The notes beneath the pieces are model-generated. The model had not been told where the DNA came from. It worked only from the letters and a program-made list of their open reading frames with translations, and did no database searches. A stretch of DNA of 64,000 nt from Ruminococcus sp. (GTDB taxonomy: Bacteria > Bacillota > Clostridia > Oscillospirales > Ruminococcaceae), in the NCBI GenBank assembly GCA_020861185.1, contig JAJBSV010000013.1:1-64000 (forward strand), written 5' to 3'. The first letter of the stretch is position 1. Every line of letters begins with the position of its first letter. This document shows, piece after piece, positions 35,769-44,031 of the stretch. The translations under genes were made by a program, and so were the position numbers.

Positions 35769-37352
35769 TTAATTTTTCTTAAGTACATAAACTCTTACAT
35801 TACTGTTGCTTCTTATCTTGACTTCCGTGCAGGTGTAGGAAGAAGTGATGCTCGCAAGAATCTTCGAGTTGAAGCTCGACTTGCCATAGGCAGACTTGAC
35901 CGAATCATAAACACTTGAAGAGGAGCACTTGACTAAAACATACGCATAACTGCCTCCCTTACTTACAGCCGCCTTTGTAGCTGCCTTCAGTATGCTTTCA
36001 GCCTCACTTGCGCTTGAAATATAGCAGTCATTCAGAATGAACCAGTCGTACTTGGTGCTTGTTGCGGAAGGAACGGAGTAGAAGGTCATGTTGTATACAG
36101 CCGCATGGGTCTGAACCATATAATCATCCGTTGCGCAGAAGAAGGTATAGTCCATGTAGTCGCTCGGCATTGAGGACTCGTCGCACCACGTCGGGTCGAT
36201 ATTTGTCCATGTGCCGTTAATCTTGACCTTGACCCAGAGGTGCTTGGCTTCGGAGCCGACGCCTTCGCAGAAGACTACATCAAAGCCAGCCTTTGCAAGG
36301 AGATAGAAGAGACCCTTTGCATAGCCCTGGCAGTTTGCCTTACCGTTGACGACAGAACCGTAAGCGGTGTTGTTGGCGGTGGCATCTCCGTCATAAGAGC
36401 AGTTATGGACAAGCCACTCGGTGAGGTACTTGACCTTCTCGTAATCGGACATCGAGCTCGAGAGGTTGGATATAACGCTGTTTGCAGTCGAGCGAAGCTT
36501 CGATACCATGTTGTTGCCCTGAGATTCGGTGTCGACGTTATAGGTGACGGTGACCTTGTTCATATAGCCGCCGTTGGTGGTAGCGCCGAGCGATTCGACA
36601 TAGCAATATTCAACCGCAAGCATCGGAAGGATGAGGTTTGCAAAGTCGGAGGCTTCATCATCGGTGATATAGCCGCTGACGTATATAACCGACTCATAGT
36701 TCTGGATTCCCTCCATGATGAGGTCGATAACGGTGACGAATCTGTCTTCCTTCATGTAGCTCAGGATGGTCTCCCAATCGTTATCCTCCGCCCAGTCGCC
36801 ATGGGAAACCTTGCTTGCGGTGGTTGTGGTGGTTGATGAGCTTGAAGTGGTTGTGGTTGAGCTGTCGTCAAGGTCTACGGAGTCCTCGCCGTCGGCTGTT
36901 GTCGTCGCGGTTGTGGCGACCGGTTCGGAGGAAAGATAGGAAGCGGAAACATATCCCGTTTCGCCCTTATAGTTGACCTGATACCAGCCGGTCGAGGCTC
37001 GTCCGGTAACGGTTACCTCTGCGCCCTGTGCATAGCCGCCGATTCTGTCATAGTCGACCGACGGACCGCTTCTTACGTTTACAGAGTATGTAGCGTACAT
37101 TGTCGCACTCATTTCCTCGACAGTATAATCGCTCGAAGAGGTTGATGCGGTGGTTACAACTGCGGTTGTTGCCTCGGTGGTCGTTGCCTCGGTTGTGGTT
37201 GTCGCCTCGGTGGTTTCCTCGGGAACTTCGGTAACCAGGGCGTCGCCTGTTGTCAGGACTTCCTCTGCCACTTCGTTCGCACAGCCGGAAAGCATTGTGA
37301 CGGCGAGAACCATGGCGGTAACGAGCGACAGTAATCTCTTAAACTTATTCAT
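35769..37352 (-). CDS. Surface lipoprotein with SH3 and transglutaminase-like domains
   Basis: A 527-residue lipoprotein (lipobox LSGC, Cys 24): Thr-rich linker (about 47-75), SH3b domain (YATYSVNVRSGPSVDYDRIG to TGYVSASYL, about 86-141), a second Ser/Thr linker (about 146-180), and a transglutaminase-like domain with C341 (NCQGYA), H371 (KHLWVKV) and D386 (NIDPTW) as the catalytic triad. Such proteins are usually cell-wall associated peptidases or crosslinkers. A paralogue lies immediately upstream. Confidence 0.85.
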   Translation of the reverse strand: MNKFKRLLSLVTAMVLAVTMLSGCANEVAEEVLTTGDALVTEVPEETTEATTTTEATTTEATTAVVTTASTSSSDYTVEEMSATMYATYSVNVRSGPSVDYDRIGGYAQGAEVTVTGRASTGWYQVNYKGETGYVSASYLSSEPVATTATTTADGEDSVDLDDSSTTTTSSSSTTTTTASKVSHGDWAEDNDWETILSYMKEDRFVTVIDLIMEGIQNYESVIYVSGYITDDEASDFANLILPMLAVEYCYVESLGATTNGGYMNKVTVTYNVDTESQGNNMVSKLRSTANSVISNLSSSMSDYEKVKYLTEWLVHNCSYDGDATANNTAYGSVVNGKANCQGYAKGLFYLLAKAGFDVVFCEGVGSEAKHLWVKVKINGTWTNIDPTWCDESSMPSDYMDYTFFCATDDYMVQTHAAVYNMTFYSVPSATSTKYDWFILNDCYISSASEAESILKAATKAAVSKGGSYAYVLVKCSSSSVYDSVKSAYGKSSFNSKILASITSSYTCTEVKIRSNSNVRVYVLKKN

Positions 37353-37398
37353 GTTCTTTCCTCCGTTTTACGGTATAATCGTTGTTCTTATTTATGAT

Positions 37399-37433
37399 AG
37401 GGCAACGCAAGTCGTTTCGACGCAAGTTGCCCT
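37399..37433. other. Palindrome between the two transglutaminase genes
   Basis: AGGGCAAC / GTTGCCCT with an inner GTCG-aaa-CGAC stem. It lies just after the stop of the upstream paralogue and could act as a weak terminator or stabilise its mRNA. No T-run on the minus strand. Confidence 0.45.
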
Positions 37434-37441
37434 ATTTTCAC

Positions 37442-38713
37442 TTATTCAGACTCTTTTAAAGTCAGGGTGAGTATTCCCAACTCATCGTTGAAGGTTCTCG
37501 ACCATGAAGTGGTCTGATATGAGGTTCCGGCGGTGGAATTTGCCTTTGCGACAACCTCCGACAGTCTTCCGTCGTCTCTCAGGGTCTCGTAGATTTCCCT
37601 CATCGCCTCGGAGCTTTCAAACTTGACATAGAAGCATCTTCTCTCCGCATCGATTGTCGATTCAGCCTGCTCAAGGAGTATCTCATAGGCTTCATCAGCG
37701 GTCGTGGCGTAATAGCCCATGACGTTGAAGAAGTTCAGATCCATCGAGTCTGCATAAGGTGTCTCGTAGTAGTCGCTCTCATGCTTTGCAACGTGGTCCT
37801 TGAGGATTTCCTCGTCGCTGATGAGGAAGTAGCAATATCCGACGAAGTACGGGTCGGTGATGTCGGACGGGTCGTCCCATGTCGGGTCGATGATGTACCA
37901 GTGACCGTCCTCGCACATGACGTAGTTCCACTTGTGGGTGACGCTCTCGTCGGTGCCGATACCGGTTACGAACATCGTCTCAAAGCCGGTACGGTTCAGA
38001 AGAAGGTGCATGGCGTCGGCATAGCCCTGACAAGTGGCATAGCCCTCGACGAGCGCACCGTAAGCCGAGAACGGGCTTGTGCCGTCGGTATCGCTGTAGT
38101 CGCAGTTAAGTATAAGGTAATCGTGAAGATACTTGAGGGTTTCGAACTCGGAGCTTCCCGAAGGAACGCCTGCGACAATCTCCTGAAGCTTCGACTCAAG
38201 GGCATCCATAATCACCTGAATGTCCGACTCATAGTCGATTCCTCTGTAGCTTATCGTGACACCGACGACCATATTATCCTCGTCGATGCTCACTCTGAAG
38301 GATGTTCCGACCCATGTATAGAATGTACAGCAGTTGGAAACGAGCGCGAAGAAAGCGTCCTTTTCATCGCTTGGGAACCCTACCGACAGCGGGCAGTAAA
38401 CCTGTCCGGAACGGATTGCGTTCATAATTTCGCCGAGGTTGATTCTATCGTCCTCGTCAAGCCTTTCCCAGACGTATTCGATTCCGTTCTCCGAAATGAA
38501 CGACGAATCGAAGTCATAAGCCCAGTCGGCATCGACGGCGGATGAATCCGTGCTGTCGGTTGAAGCTGTTACGTCCGCTTCGTTTGTGGTTTCTGTTGCG
38601 TCGGTCGATGCGGTGGTGGTTACCGGCTCGTCGTCTATGGTCGTGCCACAGCCGACAAAAACGGTCATCATCATGCAGAAGCTGAGCAACAAACAAATAA
38701 TTCTTTTACTCAT
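37442..38713 (-). CDS. Transglutaminase-like lipoprotein
   Basis: A 423-residue lipoprotein (lipobox FVGCG, Cys 22) with a Thr/Asp linker (about 32-62), a beta-rich domain and a transglutaminase-like domain with C228 (ATCQGYAD), H260 (THKWNYV) and D276 (IIDPTWDD). It is a paralogue of the next gene but has no SH3 domain. It has its own promoter (38768-38796). A role in cell-wall or surface protein processing is inferred. Confidence 0.85.
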   Translation of the reverse strand: MSKRIICLLLSFCMMMTVFVGCGTTIDDEPVTTTASTDATETTNEADVTASTDSTDSSAVDADWAYDFDSSFISENGIEYVWERLDEDDRINLGEIMNAIRSGQVYCPLSVGFPSDEKDAFFALVSNCCTFYTWVGTSFRVSIDEDNMVVGVTISYRGIDYESDIQVIMDALESKLQEIVAGVPSGSSEFETLKYLHDYLILNCDYSDTDGTSPFSAYGALVEGYATCQGYADAMHLLLNRTGFETMFVTGIGTDESVTHKWNYVMCEDGHWYIIDPTWDDPSDITDPYFVGYCYFLISDEEILKDHVAKHESDYYETPYADSMDLNFFNVMGYYATTADEAYEILLEQAESTIDAERRCFYVKFESSEAMREIYETLRDDGRLSEVVAKANSTAGTSYQTTSWSRTFNDELGILTLTLKESE

Positions 38714-38767
38714 GTCTTATCTCCTTTTTCTTGAAACGGTGCCCTTCCGGCAAAAGCCGCTCCTATT

Positions 38768-38796
38768 ATAATAACGTTTATTTTGTCTGATGTCAA
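38768..38796 (-). promoter_or_regulatory. Promoter of the transglutaminase-like lipoprotein gene
   Basis: TTGACA (38791-38796) and TATTAT (38768-38773), 17 bases apart on the minus strand. Confidence 0.7.
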
Positions 38797-38818
38797 CCTA
38801 AATCGGAATCTTTACAAT

Positions 38819-39715
38819 TTATTCACTTTTTGCGAGGCTCTCGATGCACTCGGAAATGAGACTCGAAAGCTGAGCCGTCGGCTTAGAGAATTCGCCGAGG
38901 TCTAAATAAATAATTTCCACATCCTCAAGCTCCGAAATGTCGTCATCTTCGAGGGAAATATCCGCAAAAATCACATCTAATTCGAACTCTTCTAATTCTT
39001 CATAAGTAATCGTCGCAAGCTCACTTTCTTCATTCTCGAGTGCGTTCGAGCCGAAAACGCAAAGCATATCCGAGGCGATATCGTTGCCGGTTGAGAGGAC
39101 ATAGCCCTCGTCGAGAGCATAGTAGATAATCGCGAAGCTCACGCTGATGCCGGCATCCTCTGCCGAAAGCATGGTGTCGTCAATCCCGCTGAGGGCTTCG
39201 AGTGCGACCTCCTCCGAATCAATCGAGCCGTAGAAAATCATCGCAAGCTCGATATACTCCTCGCAGAGATACGAAAAGCTTGTCGGGAGCTCGAGATAGA
39301 GAACTCTTACGCCCGCCTGGTCGAGCCTGACTTCATCCGTCGATGCTATCGGCGACTGAGTGATGAGAAGCTCGGGTGCAAGCTCGATAATGGCGTCGAT
39401 ATCGGGGTTTGCGGGGCTTCCAACGGTCGGAAGGCTGTTATAGTTCTCGCAATAGTCGCTGACGGCGACGAGCTTATCCGAAAGCCCGAGCTCAAGCATA
39501 ACCTCCGTAAGTGCCGGAGACAGAGATACCACAGTTTTGGGTGCCGAGTCGAAAGTCTCCGTCCCGAAGCTGATGGGATAAGCCGACTTCACGGGTGCCT
39601 CATCTATGACGATATCCTCGGTCACGACCGCCTCGGGTGTGATGTCACTGCAGGCGGCGAGGCTCAGCAAGAGCGCCATAGATAATATTAGTGAAAGTGT
39701 GCGTTTTAATCTCAT
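38819..39715 (-). CDS. Helical-backbone metal-receptor-like lipoprotein (BtuF/FecB type)
   Basis: A 298-residue lipoprotein (lipobox SLAAC) of the periplasmic binding protein type used for cobalamin, haem or siderophores: VVSLSPALTEVMLELGLSDK, VGSPANPDIDAIIELAPELL. No FecCD permease or ATPase lies next to it. The ligand is unknown. I chose ATG 39715 after TGAGGA; the in-frame extension upstream is translated repeat and the end of tsaD. Confidence 0.78.
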   Translation of the reverse strand: MRLKRTLSLILSMALLLSLAACSDITPEAVVTEDIVIDEAPVKSAYPISFGTETFDSAPKTVVSLSPALTEVMLELGLSDKLVAVSDYCENYNSLPTVGSPANPDIDAIIELAPELLITQSPIASTDEVRLDQAGVRVLYLELPTSFSYLCEEYIELAMIFYGSIDSEEVALEALSGIDDTMLSAEDAGISVSFAIIYYALDEGYVLSTGNDIASDMLCVFGSNALENEESELATITYEELEEFELDVIFADISLEDDDISELEDVEIIYLDLGEFSKPTAQLSSLISECIESLAKSE

Positions 39716-39736
39716 AGTAGTCCTCACTAGACATTT

Positions 39737-39760
39737 GTAGGGGCGGATATCATCCGCCCG
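39737..39760. repeat. Short dispersed palindromic repeat, single copy
   Basis: GTAGGGGCGGATATCATCCG followed by CCCG. The same 24-mer occurs twice, in inverted orientation, at 42819-42886. Its core GGGCGGATATCATCCGCCC is itself nearly palindromic. It lies between tsaD and the metal-receptor gene. Confidence 0.85.
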
Positions 39761-39776
39761 AAAACCCTCGGTGCAT

Positions 39777-40793
39777 CTACATGTTTGCATAATCAATCGG
39801 TAGCGTCGCCAATGCGTTCAGATCCGCCCCGGCGGTCTTTCCTGCCTTGAAATCAAAATAGCCCTGCGAAGCAATCATTGTGCCGTTGTCGCCGCAATAG
39901 GTGAACTTCGGCATGTAGAGCTCATAACCACGCTTCTTGCACTCGTGGGCAAGCTTGTCCCTGACGCCGGTGTTCGCCGAAACACCTCCGGCGACGGCAA
40001 TTTTCGTATAGCCCAAGTTTTCCGCCGCAAGTATCAGCTTCTCGGAGAGAATATCGCATACAGTCTTCTGGAACGAAGCCGCAATATCGTTCACGTCAAG
40101 CTTTTCGCCGCGCTGTTCGGCGTTGTGCCAGAGATTTATGACGGCGGTCTTGAGCCCCGAGAAGGAGTAGTCATACTCGCATCCCGTCAGCTTCGGGTGC
40201 GGGAGCTTAAAGGCGTTTTTGTCGCCGAGCTTGGCGGCTCGGTCAATCTCCTTGCCTCCGGGATATGGGAACCCGAGGGTACGGGCGACCTTGTCGAAGC
40301 ACTCCCCCGCCGCGTCGTCACGGGTTCTGCCGATGACGTGAAACTCGGTATGGGTCTTAACTTCTATAATGTGCGAATGCCCGCCGCTGATTACCAAGCA
40401 TAGGTAAGGCGGCTCGAGCTCGGGATGCGAAATATAATTTGCCGCAATATGCCCCGCCAGATGGTGGACGGGAACAAGCGGCTTGCCCGTCGCAAACGAT
40501 AAGCCTTTTGCATAGCTCACGCCGACCAGAAGTGCCCCGATAAGTCCGGGAGCATAGGTAACGGCGACGGCGTCGATATCATCCATGGTGACGTTTGCCG
40601 ATTCCAATGCCTCGCTCACGACGCCGCAGATATTCTCGGCATGCCTGCGGGAGGCTATCTCGGGGACAACCCCGCCATAGAGCTTGTGCTCGTCAATCTG
40701 CGAAGCCACGACGTTCGAGAGAACGTTCACGCCGTCCTCGACGACCGCCGCGGCAGTCTCGTCGCAAGAGCTTTCAATTCCAAGTATTTTCAT
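39777..40793 (-). CDS. tsaD: tRNA N6-adenosine threonylcarbamoyltransferase TsaD
   Basis: A 338-residue ASKHA-fold enzyme that transfers threonylcarbamoyl to A37 of ANN-decoding tRNAs. It has GIESSCDETAAAVVEDG at the start, the iron-binding HxxxH (HHLAGHIAANY) and GGVSANTGVRDKL. TsaB and TsaE genes are not in this window. ATG overlaps the rimI stop by 4 bases. Confidence 0.96.
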   Translation of the reverse strand: MKILGIESSCDETAAAVVEDGVNVLSNVVASQIDEHKLYGGVVPEIASRRHAENICGVVSEALESANVTMDDIDAVAVTYAPGLIGALLVGVSYAKGLSFATGKPLVPVHHLAGHIAANYISHPELEPPYLCLVISGGHSHIIEVKTHTEFHVIGRTRDDAAGECFDKVARTLGFPYPGGKEIDRAAKLGDKNAFKLPHPKLTGCEYDYSFSGLKTAVINLWHNAEQRGEKLDVNDIAASFQKTVCDILSEKLILAAENLGYTKIAVAGGVSANTGVRDKLAHECKKRGYELYMPKFTYCGDNGTMIASQGYFDFKAGKTAGADLNALATLPIDYANM

Positions 40794-41212
40794 TTCTCAT
40801 TCCTCATTAATATCGCGTTTTCGGTTGGATTTTCGTAGTAGTCCCGCCTTTTCGCATACTCCTCAAAGCCTAATTTTTTATAAAGATTTATCGCCGGCAG
40901 GTTCGACTCCCTGACCTCGAGATAAACGGTCTTTTCAGTATCAAAAGCCGATTTCATAAGAGCGGTAGCAATGCCTTGCCCCCGATAATCAGCCCTGACC
41001 GCCAGACTGTCGAGATACTGCTCGTCAAGGATTTCCGATGCGGCGATATAGCCGACGACTTCGCCAGAATCAACAGCCACAAGCGAGATGAAGCCGGACT
41101 TACCGAGCCTGTACTTGAAGCTTCCTTCGCTCCAAGCCTCGGCGGTGAAGCACTCACGCTCTATCTCAACGACTGCGGGGATATCGCCCTCGAGCATCGC
41201 ACGGACGGTCAC
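40790..41212 (-). CDS. rimI: Ribosomal protein S18-alanine N-acetyltransferase (GNAT)
   Basis: A 140-residue GNAT acetyltransferase with the acetyl-CoA loop RADYRGQGIATALM and NLPAINLYKKLGFEEYAKR. Position next to tsaD supports RimI. It may act on S18 or other N-termini. Overlaps both neighbours by 4 bases, so translation is coupled. Confidence 0.88.
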   Translation of the reverse strand: MTVRAMLEGDIPAVVEIERECFTAEAWSEGSFKYRLGKSGFISLVAVDSGEVVGYIAASEILDEQYLDSLAVRADYRGQGIATALMKSAFDTEKTVYLEVRESNLPAINLYKKLGFEEYAKRRDYYENPTENAILMRNEK

Positions 41213-42051
41213 TTTTCGCCATCCCTTTCGTTCAGGAGAAGTGTATAGAGCTCCGCCTTCGAAAACGGCGTTGTCTTCGCAATCTCGCGGCAGGCGTCGG
41301 CGCCTCTCATGCCCTTCGCGACCAGTTCTTTTACTTTCGCAAGAGCATCCTCTTTCGTGATTGTTTCGGGGACCTCTTTCAGTCCCTCCACAATCAGGAC
41401 ATATTCGCCCCTCGGCTTTCTGTCCTCGTCGTTATAGAGGCTCTGAGCCTCGGAAAGCGTGGTTCTTATAATCTCCCCGTGAAGCTTCGTAAGCTCACGG
41501 CAGAGGGTAATCCTTCTGTCGCCGAAGAATTTATAGAGGTCTCCGAGGGTTTCGACGAGCTTGTGCGGGGCTTCATAGAAGATGAGAGTTCTTTCTTCAA
41601 GCGCACACTTTGCAAAAAGCTCGTTGTGGGAGCGCTTTGCGACGCTCGGGAAACCCTCGAAGGCAAACCTTGACGTGTCGAGCCCGCTCACGGCAAGCGC
41701 CGAAATCAGCGCCGTCGGTCCGGGAACTACGGTCACGGGGATGTTGTTCTGGGCGCACAGCCGCACCAGATCTTCGCCCGGGTCGGAAATGCAAGGCATT
41801 CCGGCGTCGGTGACAACGGCACAGCTTTCGCCGTCCAAGATTCTCTTTATGATACTCTCGCCGGAGTATTTGTGGTTATGCTCGTGATAGCTGACCATCG
41901 GCTTTTTTATGTCGAGGTAGCTGAGTAATTTTGCCGAGACTCTTGTGTCCTCAGCCGCCACAAAATCGACACTCCTGAGCACTTCGACAGCCCGATATGT
42001 TATGTCACCGAGGTTGCCGATAGGCGTCCCGACCACAAAAAGCTCTGACAT
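41209..42051 (-). CDS. rsmI: 16S rRNA (cytidine-1402-2'-O)-methyltransferase
   Basis: A 280-residue tetrapyrrole-methylase-fold enzyme that uses AdoMet to methylate C1402 in the P site. VGTPIGNLGDITYRAVEVL, AAEDTRVSAKLLSYLDI and VTDAGMPCISDPGEDLVR are diagnostic. Its ATG overlaps the stop of the upstream methyltransferase by one base. Confidence 0.95.
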   Translation of the reverse strand: MSELFVVGTPIGNLGDITYRAVEVLRSVDFVAAEDTRVSAKLLSYLDIKKPMVSYHEHNHKYSGESIIKRILDGESCAVVTDAGMPCISDPGEDLVRLCAQNNIPVTVVPGPTALISALAVSGLDTSRFAFEGFPSVAKRSHNELFAKCALEERTLIFYEAPHKLVETLGDLYKFFGDRRITLCRELTKLHGEIIRTTLSEAQSLYNDEDRKPRGEYVLIVEGLKEVPETITKEDALAKVKELVAKGMRGADACREIAKTTPFSKAELYTLLLNERDGEK

Positions 42052-42797
42052 TACTCTTCCTCCAAATCCTCGTCCTGCCGCTGAAATTCGTACAGCCGAT
42101 AAATTCTTTTCATCTCTTCCGAATAGCTTTCGCCGTTCTCGCCCTTGATGAAGAGCGGCTTTTCAATTCTCATGAACGCCGACCCGCCGAATTTTCCCTC
42201 AACGAGTATCAGCCAAGGCTCACTATTCTTGTCTTTATGAACGGTTCTGAGCCTCTTCGGCTCTATCTTATTCTTTCTCATAGCTTCGATTACGTCCGCA
42301 AGCCTTTCGGGACGATTGCAGATGCAGAGCCTGCCGTCGTACTTGAGAAAGCGTGCGGCGCACTCGCAGACGTCGTAAATGGTGCAAGCCGTCTCGTGCC
42401 GGGCGATGATTGCGGCTTCCGTGTCGCTCCGAATCCCCGCACCGTCCGCCTTATATGGCGGGTTGCAGGTGATGAGATCCAGTTTTTCGGGCGCCGTCCA
42501 TTCTTTCAAATCAGACTTGATGGGCAGAATCCTCTTCGCCTCTTCTGGGGAAGCCTCTATCGACTTCTCAAGCTGAGCATAAGCCTCGGCTTGCAGTTCG
42601 ACCGCATAAATCTCCGACGGCTGATAATCCCTCGACAAAAGCAGCGCCACGATTCCGTTGCCGGAGCACAAATCGCAGACTTTGTCCTTGTGCCGGGCAC
42701 CCGCAAAGTCGGCGAGCAGGAAAGCATCGGTGCCGAAGCGGTGAAATTCTGAAATACAAACTTTGTAGCCGAAGCCTAGGTTTTCGTAGGTATACAT
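42051..42797 (-). CDS. tRNA1(Val) (adenine-37-N6)-methyltransferase-like protein
   Basis: A 248-residue Rossmann-fold methyltransferase of the YfiC/TrmN6 group: FGTDAFLLADFA, AdoMet site VCDLCSGNGIVALLLS, and the NPPY motif (TCNPPYKADG) of N6-adenine methyltransferases. In Firmicutes it typically precedes rsmI, as here. ATG 42797 chosen; the frame upstream runs through the palindromic repeat and has no ribosome binding site. Confidence 0.87.
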   Translation of the reverse strand: MYTYENLGFGYKVCISEFHRFGTDAFLLADFAGARHKDKVCDLCSGNGIVALLLSRDYQPSEIYAVELQAEAYAQLEKSIEASPEEAKRILPIKSDLKEWTAPEKLDLITCNPPYKADGAGIRSDTEAAIIARHETACTIYDVCECAARFLKYDGRLCICNRPERLADVIEAMRKNKIEPKRLRTVHKDKNSEPWLILVEGKFGGSAFMRIEKPLFIKGENGESYSEEMKRIYRLYEFQRQDEDLEEE

Positions 42798-42818
42798 GGG
42801 CACCCGCCTTTGAATTTT

Positions 42819-42886
42819 GTAGGGGCGGATATCATCCGCCCGCTTCGGATTGCCGGGGGTCTCGGGCGGATGATATCCGCCCCTAC
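42819..42886. repeat. Inverted pair of the GTAGGGGCGGATATC repeat
   Basis: Two perfect 24-base copies (42819-42842 and, inverted, 42863-42886) around a 20-base centre form a long hairpin GTAGGGGCGG...CCGCCCCTAC. A third copy is at 39737-39760. Non-coding, MITE-like; it lies in the leader of the methyltransferase gene between it and dus. Confidence 0.88.
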
Positions 42887-42911
42887 ATCCAGAAACCGAC
42901 ACTCTCAATAA

Positions 42912-43892
42912 TCACGCATTCTTATCAAGCTCAATAAATTCATCCGCCATTATCTTAAGTTCATCATAAGATTTTAGTGCCCCTGCCCTCTGACGGAAAG
43001 TCGACGCTCCACGAAGCCCCTTGAAGTACCAGCCGACGTTTTTGCGGGCTTCGCGGATGCCGGTGTCTTCGCCTTTGAACTCCACCAAGAGCCCGACATG
43101 GCGGAGCATTATGTTCATTCTCTCCTCGACCGATGGCTCATAATTAAGGGTTCCGTCCTCGAGGTAGTCCCGAATCTCTTTGAAAATCCACGGTCTGCCG
43201 TTGCTCGCCCGAGCCAAAGAAATCAAATCGCAACCGGTTTCCCTATACATTCTCTCGGCGTCGAAGCAATCGCATACATCGCCGTTGCCTATTACGGGAA
43301 CGCCGACGGCTTGCTTCACATCTCTTATGATGCTCCAGTCGGAAAGACCGGTGTACATCTGCCGCCTCGTCCTCGGGTGGACGGCGATTGCCGCCGCTCC
43401 GGCTTCCTCCATCTTCACGGCGAACTCGACCGCATTTATGTGCTCGTCGTCCCAGCCGGCACGGATTTTGACCGTAATCGGGCAGTCGGAAACGTCACAC
43501 ATCGCCTTCACTATATCGGAAGCGAGCTCGGGAGTCTTCATCAAGGCGCTTCCCCCGCCCGGGTTCACGACCTTCGGCACGGGGCAACCCATATTTATAT
43601 CTATCAGGTCGGGCTTGTATTTTTTTATGATGCCGACCGCCTTTGCCATGTAGTACGGCTCCTCGCCGAAAAGCTGGATTGCGTAGGGTCGCTCGATTTC
43701 GGTGATGGAACAGAGCTCCTCGGTCTTTGTGGACGAATAGCAAAGCCCTTTTGCCGAGACCATCTCGCTTGTGAGTAAGCTTGCGCCATACTCCTTGCAG
43801 ATAGTCCGATAAGCCCTGTCCGCAACCGACGCCATCGGCGACAGCGCACAGCATCTCTCAATCTCCACATTCCCGATTTTCAAAGTCTCCAT
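42912..43892 (-). CDS. dusB: tRNA-dihydrouridine synthase
   Basis: A 326-residue flavoenzyme that reduces uridine in the tRNA D-loop. LSPMASVADRAYRTICKEYG, DINMGCPVPKVVNPGGGSAL (FMN/tRNA loop with the catalytic Cys in MGCP) and IAVHPRTRRQMYTG are diagnostic; DusB is the usual Firmicutes type. First gene of the RNA-modification operon running to tsaD. Confidence 0.94.
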   Translation of the reverse strand: METLKIGNVEIERCCALSPMASVADRAYRTICKEYGASLLTSEMVSAKGLCYSSTKTEELCSITEIERPYAIQLFGEEPYYMAKAVGIIKKYKPDLIDINMGCPVPKVVNPGGGSALMKTPELASDIVKAMCDVSDCPITVKIRAGWDDEHINAVEFAVKMEEAGAAAIAVHPRTRRQMYTGLSDWSIIRDVKQAVGVPVIGNGDVCDCFDAERMYRETGCDLISLARASNGRPWIFKEIRDYLEDGTLNYEPSVEERMNIMLRHVGLLVEFKGEDTGIREARKNVGWYFKGLRGASTFRQRAGALKSYDELKIMADEFIELDKNA

Positions 43893-43935
43893 TCTCTGTC
43901 ACACAGTCCCCACACAAAAATAGTCGTACAGGGAT

Positions 43936-43964
43936 AGTATAGCACACTTTGGATGATTTGAAAA
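43936..43964 (-). promoter_or_regulatory. Promoter of the dus-tsaD operon
   Basis: TATACT (43936-43941) with a modest TTTTCA (43959-43964) 17 bases away on the minus strand, about 45 bases before the dus ATG. Confidence 0.5.
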
Positions 43965-43974
43965 GAGTTTTTTC

Positions 43975-44003
43975 TTGCTCTTTTTCCTGACAGGTGGTAT
44001 ACT
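43975..44003 (+). promoter_or_regulatory. Promoter of polA
   Basis: TTGCTC (43975-43980) and TATACT (43998-44003), 17-base spacer, about 30 bases before the polA ATG, which follows GGAGGG. It is divergent from the dus promoter. Confidence 0.6.
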
Positions 44004-44031
44004 ATAAATAACAATTCTTTCGGAGGGAACT

